This document shows positions 26,072-32,425 of a DNA stretch of 32,425 nt, piece by piece; position 1 is the first letter of the stretch; the number at the start of each line of letters is the position of its first letter. Source of the stretch: Acidobacteriota bacterium (GTDB lineage Bacteria > Acidobacteriota > Blastocatellia > RBC074); contig JAHBSF010000064.1 in NCBI GenBank assembly GCA_019639255.1, forward strand, positions 1 to 32,425, given 5' to 3'. The notes under the pieces are model-generated. The model searched no databases and was not told the DNA's origin. It saw nothing but the letters and a program-made list of their open reading frames with translations. The position numbers and the translations under genes were made by a program.

Positions 26072-27730
26072 ATGAATACAAATCTTTCTCGACGCAAAAT
26101 CATAATACTGGTGGTGACGCTGCTTGCGCTCGTCATCACGCTCGGCCCCTGGAACAAGCCGAAGGATTATACGAGAACGGCGGGCGATTTCTTCAGCCCC
26201 GCCAAACTCCGCAAGAACCTCGGTGAAAACATACGCCTCGGGCTTGACCTGAAGGGCGGCACGCACCTCGTGATGCAGGTGCAGGCCGAAGACGCAATAA
26301 ACGCCATTACCGAGGGCAACCGCCAGAAGGCCGTCGAGATCCTTACCAAGGACAACATTCCCTACAACGACATAAAGGCCACGGGCGGCGGCGTGCTGGT
26401 GGTTGAAACCGCCGATACGAGCCGCCACAGCGACATTCGCGAAAAGCTGCTCGCCGATTTCGGTTCGTTTGACTGGGATGCAGAAACGCGCACCAGCCCC
26501 GCCTCCGTTACCTTTTCGATGAAGGGGTCTTCAGCGGACCGCATTCGCGGCGAGGCAACCCAGCAGGCAAAGACGATCATCGAGCAGCGCATAGACCAGT
26601 TCGGCGTAGCCGAGCCCACGATCCAACTGCACGGGCGCGACGAAGATCATCAGATCCTGGTGCAGATGCCGGGCGTGGACAATCCGGATCGCGTCAAGGA
26701 ACTCATCAAGGGTGAAGCGCGGCTGGATCTGAAGGCCGTGGTCCCGCCGGGCACGCTTTACAAAAGCGAGGATGAAGCGGTGCTTGCGCTGGGCGGCACG
26801 GTGCCGAGCGATCGCGAAATACTGCCGATCAACGAGCAGCGTTCGGGCGGCGTATCGTTTCAGGGGTATTACATAGTCGAGAAAACCCCCGTTGTATCGG
26901 GCAACGATCTGCGCGATGCGCGCGGCGTGCCCGCACAACAGGGTTTCGGTTATCACGTCAACTTCACTCTCAAGCCCGCGGGCGCCGAACGTTTCGGCGC
27001 GTGGACGGAAAAGAACGTGGGCAACCTGCTGGCGATTGTTCTGAACGGACAGATTCGCAGCGCCCCGTCGATCAAGGATAAGATCACCGACAGCGGCGTT
27101 ATTCAGGGCAACTTCACCCTGCAGGAGGCGGAAGATCTGGGGCTGGTGCTCAGATCCGGCGCGCTGCCGGCAAAGATCGTTTACCTCGAAGAGCGCACCG
27201 TCGGTCCATCCTTAGGAGCCGATTCGATACGCCAGGGCGTTACGGCGTCGATCGTAGGTCTGCTGCTGGTAATAATCGTGCTGCTGTTTTATTACAGATT
27301 GTCGGGCGTAAACGCGGTTGTCGCTCTGGTTTTGAACCTGGTGCTGCTGCTCGCCGGACTTGCGATGTTCGGCGCTACGCTCACGCTGCCCGGAATCGCG
27401 GGCGTGATCCTGACCATAGGTATGGCGGTAGACTCCAATGTCCTGATATTCGAGCGAATACGCGAAGAGTTGCACGCGGGCAAGATCGTGTTGTCTGCGG
27501 TAGAGACCGGATTCAACAAGGCGCTCGTGACGATTATTGATACGCACGTTACGACGATTGTGTCGGCGGCCTTCCTGTATTTCTTCGGCACGGGGCCGAT
27601 TCGCGGATTCGCAGTTACGCTCGTAATCGGGTTGCTTGCGAATCTCTTTACCGCAATCTATGTATCGCGCACGATGTTCTATTGGTTGCTGACGCGCGGC
27701 GGGCGGCGCGCCGAAACGATCAGCATCTGA
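26072..27730 (+). CDS. secD: Protein translocase subunit SecD
   Basis: This is the inner-membrane subunit that helps pull exported proteins through SecYEG using the proton gradient. It has 552 residues. The first helix (IIILVVTLLALVITLG) is followed by the conserved RLGLDLKGGTHLVMQV. A large periplasmic P1 domain comes next. The RND-like membrane block contains GPSLGADSIRQGV, AGVILTIGMAVDSNVLIFERIREEL and the final FFGTGPIRGFAVTLVIGL. I chose ATG 26072 (MNTNLSRRK) because the upstream open frame overlaps yajC and lacks family similarity. There is no clear ribosome site. It is 11 bp from secF and almost certainly cotranscribed with it. Confidence 0.97.
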   Translation: MNTNLSRRKIIILVVTLLALVITLGPWNKPKDYTRTAGDFFSPAKLRKNLGENIRLGLDLKGGTHLVMQVQAEDAINAITEGNRQKAVEILTKDNIPYNDIKATGGGVLVVETADTSRHSDIREKLLADFGSFDWDAETRTSPASVTFSMKGSSADRIRGEATQQAKTIIEQRIDQFGVAEPTIQLHGRDEDHQILVQMPGVDNPDRVKELIKGEARLDLKAVVPPGTLYKSEDEAVLALGGTVPSDREILPINEQRSGGVSFQGYYIVEKTPVVSGNDLRDARGVPAQQGFGYHVNFTLKPAGAERFGAWTEKNVGNLLAIVLNGQIRSAPSIKDKITDSGVIQGNFTLQEAEDLGLVLRSGALPAKIVYLEERTVGPSLGADSIRQGVTASIVGLLLVIIVLLFYYRLSGVNAVVALVLNLVLLLAGLAMFGATLTLPGIAGVILTIGMAVDSNVLIFERIREELHAGKIVLSAVETGFNKALVTIIDTHVTTIVSAAFLYFFGTGPIRGFAVTLVIGLLANLFTAIYVSRTMFYWLLTRGGRRAETISI

Positions 27731-27741
27731 CGGATTGAACT

Positions 27742-29148
27742 ATGATCGAGATTTTCAGAAATACCAAATACAACTTCCTCGGCAAGAAGAAGATTTTTAT
27801 AGGCCTGTCCTGGCTGCTGATTCTGACCGGGGTGGGTTCTGTAGTCTGGCGGCTGGCCGACGGCAATCCCAACACGCAGCCGTTCAATCTGGGCGTTGAT
27901 TTCGTGGGCGGCACGCTCGCGAATGTAAAGTTCAACAGCGCTCCGGATCTGGGGCGCTTGCGCTCGGCGCTCGTGCAGCAGGGCATCGAGGGCGGAAAAA
28001 TTGTTCTTCAACCCGTGGGCGACGAAATAGGGCAGGCGCCCAAGAATGAAGTCCTCATAAGGCTTCCGAACCTGTTGGATGTCGTACGACAGGAAGGCCA
28101 GTCGGCTACGGCAGCCAAGGCAACCGACGACGCCGACATAGGAAAGCAGAAGATTCTTGCCGCGCTTGCGACCTTCAATCCGCCCGATTCAGAGTTGAAA
28201 ACGGATCTGAACGCATTGGGTCTGGATGATCTGAAGGCCAACCTGCTGCGCGTGGATCCGCTGGAGCTTTTGGAAAGCGGAGCGGCCGCGACCGCAGACC
28301 AGCGTTACGGCGAAATCGCCCAGCGCATTATCGATTATCGCGAGACTCAGCGCGGCGGACTGATCGGCGATCTGAGCGAGGTGAAAAACCTGGGCGGAAT
28401 CGAGCCCAAACTCGCCGCTGCGCTCGATGAAACTTTCTTTACCGGCGCGGCCGCGATCAAGAGCGCTGAAGCCGTGAGCCCGCAGGTGGGCGCCGATCTG
28501 CGCAATCGCGCAATATACGTGACGATTCTCGCCTGCATCGGAATGCTCGTCTATGTGGCGTTCCGGTTCAAATCCTGGGGATTCGGCATCGGTGCGGTTA
28601 TCGCCGTAGTTCACGACGTACTGGTTACGCTCGGCTTTTTCTCGATCATGCAGTGGGAGATCAACCTTACGGTGATCGCGGCGCTGCTGACGCTGGTCGG
28701 TTATTCGATGAACGACACGATCGTGATCTTCGATCGCGTTCGCGAAATGATGCGGTTGCGCAGGCGCGAACCTCTCGAAACGCTCGCCAACGACGCCCTC
28801 AACCAGACGCTTTCGCGCACGGTGATGACCTCGGGGTTGACCTTCCTTACCGTGGTCGCGCTGCTCGTATTCGGCGGCCAGGTGCTGCGCAGCTTCTCGT
28901 GGACGCTGTTTGTCGGCATACTGATCGGAACCTATTCGTCGATCTATATCGCAAGCCCCTTTATGATCTGGTGGGAAGGCTGGCGCAGCAAGAAACGCGC
29001 TCCAGCCGCCGCTGCGGCAACGGGCGGCGGTTCGGTCAATCTGAACAATCTGCAGATCGGCAAACCCGTCGCCGGGGCCGGCGACGCACCGGCCGCTCCC
29101 GCTGCGCCGAAACGCAAAAAGGGCAAAAAGGCTCCGGCAGGACGCTGA
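27742..29148 (+). CDS. secF: Protein translocase subunit SecF with extra periplasmic insert
   Basis: This SecD partner has 468 residues, much longer than the roughly 300 usual for SecF. The start is canonical: helix KIFIGLSWLLILTGVGSVV, then NLGVDFVGGT. The membrane block after residue 245 is also canonical (SPQVGADLRNRAIYV, VHDVLVTLGFF, LVGYSMNDTIVIFDRVRE). Between IRLPN (about 110) and EAVSPQVGADL (about 243), where ordinary SecF has only a short linker, about 100 extra residues occur. Its second half (about 187-233) reads EIAQRIIDYRETQRGG, then IGDLSEVKNLGGIEPKLAAAL, which matches the ComEA-type helix-hairpin-helix pattern. The C terminus adds an Ala/Lys-rich tail (about 417-468). It ends 13 bp before repeat copy G. 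Confidence 0.95.
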   Translation: MIEIFRNTKYNFLGKKKIFIGLSWLLILTGVGSVVWRLADGNPNTQPFNLGVDFVGGTLANVKFNSAPDLGRLRSALVQQGIEGGKIVLQPVGDEIGQAPKNEVLIRLPNLLDVVRQEGQSATAAKATDDADIGKQKILAALATFNPPDSELKTDLNALGLDDLKANLLRVDPLELLESGAAATADQRYGEIAQRIIDYRETQRGGLIGDLSEVKNLGGIEPKLAAALDETFFTGAAAIKSAEAVSPQVGADLRNRAIYVTILACIGMLVYVAFRFKSWGFGIGAVIAVVHDVLVTLGFFSIMQWEINLTVIAALLTLVGYSMNDTIVIFDRVREMMRLRRREPLETLANDALNQTLSRTVMTSGLTFLTVVALLVFGGQVLRSFSWTLFVGILIGTYSSIYIASPFMIWWEGWRSKKRAPAAAAATGGGSVNLNNLQIGKPVAGAGDAPAAPAAPKRKKGKKAPAGR

Positions 29149-29160
29149 CGCCATCCGGCG

Positions 29161-29277
29161 CGGAGATCAAAGAGAGATAACGGAACAAACGAAAATAGAC
29201 GAAAACTACGGAAATATTCAGCTTTTCCGTAATTTTCGTTTCATTTCGTTTGTTCCGTTATCTCTCTTTGATCTCCG
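29161..29277. repeat. Hairpin repeat copy G with extended arms
   Basis: The core AAAGAGAGATAACGG to CCGTTATCTCTCTTT is extended in both arms by CGGAGATC and its complement GATCTCCG, giving 117 nt in total. The loop is TATTCAGCTT. It starts 13 nt after the secF stop and ends 40 nt before the AlaX-like start, so it marks the end of the tgt-secF run. Confidence 0.93.
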
Positions 29278-29317
29278 CCCCATTTCCGCGTATTCAGCGG
29301 TTCCTGAAACGGTCGCT

Positions 29318-30526
29318 ATGACGGAAAAACTCTACTGGCGGGATTCTCACCTGACGGCATTCACCGCGCGCATAGTCGACGCGGGCGAACACGCCGGAAA
29401 GCCCTACCTTGTTCTTGATCGCACGGCATTTTATCCCACGGGCGGGGGCCAGCCTTCGGACGTGGGGCGATTGGGGCGGCTCCGCGTCGTCGAAGCCGCA
29501 ATCGAGGATGACGGGCGCATACTGCATTATCTGGATGCAGCGCCTTCTGCCCGTATCGGGGATGAAATCGAGGGTGAGATTGATCCGAAACATCGCTGCG
29601 AAATTATGCAGCAGCACACGGGGCAGCATATCCTTTCGCAGGCGTTCTTTCGGCTTTACGGCGCGGAAACCCGCGGTTTTCGCATTTCCGACGGCATTGC
29701 GGAAATAGACATAGCGTTGGATGCAAACATATCTGAAGTCCCGCGTGCGATCGAACGAGCCGAAGACCTGGCTGACGAAATAGTATTTGAAGATCGCGAA
29801 ATCCGCACCTATGAACTCACACCCGATCAGGCGGCGCAATTGCCGCTGCGCAAGGAATCGTTCATCACCGATTGCGTGCGAGTGGTGGAGATCGACGATT
29901 TTGATTTCTCTCCCTGCGGCGGGACACACGCCAAACGAACGGGAGAGGTCGGCCTGATTGCAGTGCGGGGGTGGGAGCGGGCAAAACAGATGATCCGCAT
30001 TCGTTTCGTATGCGGCGTGCGCGCGCTCAGGGATTACCGCGAAGCGAACGGCATCGTGGACGCACTGTCGCGCAGGCTTACTGTGGGGCGCGATGAAATC
30101 GAGGCTTCGATAGTACGTCTCGGCGACGAAAACAAGGCTCTTTCGCGCCGCGTCCGCGATCTTTCAGCAATGGCTGCAAAAGCCGAAGCCGACGAATTGC
30201 TGGCTGCCGCGGGCGAAACACGGGGGCGGCGCACGGTCGTGCGCATATTCGATGATCGCAGCCTCGATGAATTGAAACTGCTTGCACACAGACTGACTGA
30301 ACAGACCGGAGTCGTAGCGCTGCTTGCCGTGCGCGATGCGGCGTCGGCGCGCCTCGTCTTTGCGCGCTCGTCGGATTTGCAGGTGGATATGAGCGTATGG
30401 ATGCGCGAGGTTTGCACAAAACTTGACGGACGCGGAGGCGGCAAACCGGATTTCGCTCAGGGCGGCGCATCGCGCGTGGATTTGCTCGAAGCCGAGCTGA
30501 GAGATATAACGGAACATACGAAATGA
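29318..30526 (+). CDS. Alanyl-tRNA editing protein (AlaX-like, long form)
   Basis: This 402-residue protein should hydrolyse mischarged tRNA-Ala (Ser or Gly). It matches the editing half of alanyl-tRNA synthetase. An N-terminal barrel-like domain has FYPTGGGQPSDVG. The zinc/catalytic site is His100 and His104 (QQHTGQHIL) with Cys200 and His204 (CGGTH). A coiled region (about 240-290) leads to a DHHA1-type C-terminal domain with GRGGGKPDFAQGGA. There is no aminoacylation domain, so it is a free-standing editor. ATG 29318 is the first good start but has no clear ribosome site. The last nine residues (LRDITEHTK) and the stop come from repeat copy H. Confidence 0.93.
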   Translation: MTEKLYWRDSHLTAFTARIVDAGEHAGKPYLVLDRTAFYPTGGGQPSDVGRLGRLRVVEAAIEDDGRILHYLDAAPSARIGDEIEGEIDPKHRCEIMQQHTGQHILSQAFFRLYGAETRGFRISDGIAEIDIALDANISEVPRAIERAEDLADEIVFEDREIRTYELTPDQAAQLPLRKESFITDCVRVVEIDDFDFSPCGGTHAKRTGEVGLIAVRGWERAKQMIRIRFVCGVRALRDYREANGIVDALSRRLTVGRDEIEASIVRLGDENKALSRRVRDLSAMAAKAEADELLAAAGETRGRRTVVRIFDDRSLDELKLLAHRLTEQTGVVALLAVRDAASARLVFARSSDLQVDMSVWMREVCTKLDGRGGGKPDFAQGGASRVDLLEAELRDITEHTK

Positions 30527-30593
30527 AACGAAAATCACGGAAAAGTTGAATATTTCCGTAGTTTTCGTCTCATTTCGTTTGTTCCGTTATCTC
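30501..30593. repeat. Hairpin repeat copy H, forming the end of the AlaX-like gene
   Basis: The left arm GAGATATAACGGAACATACG has a TA insertion compared with the right arm complement. The loop is AGTTGAATA (same orientation as copy C). The first 26 nt are coding for the AlaX-like protein and include its TGA. The convergent LVIVD gene stops at 30603-30605, 10 nt beyond the right edge. Confidence 0.9.
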
Positions 30594-30602
30594 GTTTGCC
30601 TT

Positions 30603-32378
30603 TTAGAACCGGATTTCGAGGGTAACCGGATTACTGGTCTTGTCGCCGCGCCGCAGCGTCAGCGTATGCACCCCGGGAGCGATGCCTGGAGTCAGTAATA
30701 CATTGACCTGATTGAGTCCGGAAAATCCGGGTGCGCGACCTGCATAAAGCACTTCCGCCGTTTCTCCATCGATGCGCGCTTCGACATCCATTCCGATATC
30801 AATGTCCGTATCGGTTGCGTCTGCGCCGAGCCCCGTACAATAAACGGCTATGATATTGGGCGAGCCGTCTTCGCGCAGTGCTGCGAACGGCGCAGCAGTG
30901 AGAGTAAAGGCATCGAGCGCGGCGGCAGGGCCTGATCCATCTTGAGCGACGGTGAAAATTCCCGGCGCGGCCCTGCTGACCAGCAATACTCCGCGAGCGA
31001 TTACTTCGCCGTTTCTTTTTACGAGCGTTTCTGCAGGCCCCGCTGCCGTACCCGGCGGAATCTGGTAATTGATCTGCGTCGGTGAAACGTAAAACAGCGG
31101 CGCATCTCGTTCGAATCCAGCGGCGTCTATCACACTGATGCCTGCGTTGCCCAGCAAAACGGGAAGCGGGAGGGTCGCGGCGCTATTCGTAGTTTCCGAT
31201 AATTGTTCGCCGAAAAGCGCGGCGATAGAGCGCGAGGCCAGAGCATTCAGATCGAAGCTCGCCGCTGAAACAGTGCGCGGACCGGTTATGGACTGCGTCG
31301 CATCGACGATCAACAGGCCGCCGTCCATATCGCTCAGGAGCACCCGGTCGAAACCGAGATACGGGTATACGCCCCAACATCCTCTGAATCCCGTAATGGC
31401 CGAATCCGGGTAGGTATCGTATTCGCCGACGGGTCGCGGACGCGACGGGTCGCTGATGTCCAGAATCTGTAATCCCGCCTGATACCACGACACGAACAGC
31501 AGATGCCCGACCAGAAACGGATTGTGAGGCGTCAATGCGCTGATTCCCAGATCCTGCGCCGTGATTGTCGAACGAAGCTGCGGATTTGCCGGGTTCGATA
31601 TGTCGAAAAGCCGCACATCCCCGTTGGCGGTTTCCCTTGCGCTGACAAGCAGACGGCCGTCGCTGCTCGCCCAACTCGAATGCGAATTCGCTCCCGTAAA
31701 TACCGTGCCGAGTCGGGGCGGAGGCGTCGAGAGAATATTCCGCACATCGAAGATATCGGTCCTGCCGCTCCAGCCCGAAGTGTAAAGCCGTCCGTTTATC
31801 GCAGTTATTGCGTGTATGAAAATCGTATCCGTAGTCGGAATGTCGCGGACGAATGCCGGCGCCGACGGATTGCGAACATCGAAAGCCTTTACTGTGGTTG
31901 TACGGGAGTCGGCTTCGTAAAGTACGCCGTCCGCTACGGCGATTTCGTGCACGAATCCATAACCCTGTTCCGCCGGTGTTATCTGACTGAGAAGCAGCGG
32001 GGCGGAAGGGTTTCGGACATCGACTATATGAACGCCTCCATTGTTTTCGCTCGAAAAGTATCCGATCCCGTTTATTACCACTACGTCCTGAAAACGTGCA
32101 CCCGTTGCAGGCAGGTAGTGTCCGGCGAGTTGCGGATTATCGGGATCGGAGATGTCTATGATGAGCACGCCCGATCCGCGTGTGGTATTCGGTTCCGGCG
32201 TATTGAAGGTTGCGAGGTAAGCGTAATTGCCCTCGCCCCAGACGTCGCCGTAGCGCAGCGGGCCGTCAAGAGGATCGAGTTGTGAACGTAATGAGACGTT
32301 GATCTGGGCGCGGGCATCCGCTCCCGCGACGACGATCACAACGACAAGCAGGAATAATGTGCGGAGAACTGCTTTCAT
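30603..32378 (-). CDS. Secreted LVIVD-repeat protein with TIGR03437 C-terminal domain
   Basis: This 591-residue exported protein has a signal peptide ending about residue 24 (ADARA). A propeller of LVIVD repeats covers about 40-365: VLIIDISDPDNPQLAG, VHIVDVRNPSAPLLLS, VKAFDVRNPSAPAFVR, VRLFDISNPANPQL, LQILDISDPSRPRPVG and LLIVDATQ. The last 220 residues match the Acidobacteria (Solibacter) C-terminal domain TIGR03437: APLFYVSPTQINYQIPPG, APGIFTV, VYCTGLGA, EVLYAGRAPGFSGLNQVNV and SNPVTLEI. That domain is the best taxonomic clue in the window. The function is unknown, probably a cell-surface or secreted binding protein. There is no obvious ribosome site before ATG 32378. Confidence 0.9.
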   Translation of the reverse strand: MKAVLRTLFLLVVVIVVAGADARAQINVSLRSQLDPLDGPLRYGDVWGEGNYAYLATFNTPEPNTTRGSGVLIIDISDPDNPQLAGHYLPATGARFQDVVVINGIGYFSSENNGGVHIVDVRNPSAPLLLSQITPAEQGYGFVHEIAVADGVLYEADSRTTTVKAFDVRNPSAPAFVRDIPTTDTIFIHAITAINGRLYTSGWSGRTDIFDVRNILSTPPPRLGTVFTGANSHSSWASSDGRLLVSARETANGDVRLFDISNPANPQLRSTITAQDLGISALTPHNPFLVGHLLFVSWYQAGLQILDISDPSRPRPVGEYDTYPDSAITGFRGCWGVYPYLGFDRVLLSDMDGGLLIVDATQSITGPRTVSAASFDLNALASRSIAALFGEQLSETTNSAATLPLPVLLGNAGISVIDAAGFERDAPLFYVSPTQINYQIPPGTAAGPAETLVKRNGEVIARGVLLVSRAAPGIFTVAQDGSGPAAALDAFTLTAAPFAALREDGSPNIIAVYCTGLGADATDTDIDIGMDVEARIDGETAEVLYAGRAPGFSGLNQVNVLLTPGIAPGVHTLTLRRGDKTSNPVTLEIRF

Positions 32379-32391
32379 TGAATCAGTACAG

Positions 32392-32425
32392 TGTAAACAA
32401 AGTTCTTTAAGTTTTTCAGCCGCGA
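32392..32425 (+). repeat. Start of another copy of the 1639-2047 element
   Basis: TGTAAACAAAGTT, then AAGTTTTTCAGCCGC, matches 1716-1747 (plus) and the inverted copy at about 1904-1943. The window ends inside its GCCGC hairpin. It lies just upstream of the LVIVD gene start, so again at a 5' end, unlike the ACGRAA hairpins. Confidence 0.8.

Overview
The window looks like chromosomal DNA from an Acidobacteriota bacterium, possibly class Blastocatellia. The phylum call rests on family content: a TonB-dependent receptor with an N-terminal carboxypeptidase-regulatory-like domain, a protein ending in the Solibacter-type TIGR03437 C-terminal domain, a giant two-component propeller sensor kinase, and several secreted propeller proteins. 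No 16S gene or other marker is present to confirm it. Composition is moderately GC-rich (estimated by eye). I see no transposase, integrase, phage gene, CRISPR array, tRNA or rRNA.

Layout. (1) 66-2086: an MFS transporter on the minus strand, then a 604-bp divergent intergenic region filled by a quasi-palindrome of about 410 nt built from small hairpin modules. (2) 2087-8205: TonB-dependent receptor, secreted alpha/beta-hydrolase, small DMT-like membrane protein and DinB-like protein, all plus strand. (3) 8306-13293: PhoX-like Tat protein, S9 peptidase and PQQ-type beta-propeller protein, all minus strand. (4) 13487-21715: propeller sensor histidine kinase and NarL-type regulator (4-nt overlap), a large CSLREA/beta-helix surface protein, a stand-alone receiver, and a cytochrome c/copper-monooxygenase-like protein. 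(5) 21815-22828: a convergent Gly-rich secreted protein. (6) 22974-29148: a housekeeping block der, tgt, yajC, secD, secF. (7) 29318-32378: an AlaX-type tRNA editing protein convergent with an LVIVD-repeat/TIGR03437 secreted protein.

Functionally, most genes outside the housekeeping block encode exported or envelope proteins (signal peptides, a Tat signal, outer-membrane barrel). They sit near the Sec accessory genes yajC-secD-secF and a membrane sensor/regulator pair.

The most unusual content is non-coding. A family of long hairpin repeats (eight copies, about 100 nt each) carries ACGRAA words spaced 9-10 bp apart. Every copy lies within about 16 nt of a stop codon. In two copies the arms match beyond the shared core into locus-specific flanks. 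One copy appears to supply the signal-peptide region of the secreted hydrolase, and another supplies the last residues and stop codon of the AlaX-like protein. A second repeat class, in the MFS/TonB intergenic region and again at the right window edge, shows compensatory stem changes around GNRA tetraloops. SecF carries an extra region of about 100 residues in its periplasmic domain that resembles a ComEA-type helix-hairpin-helix.
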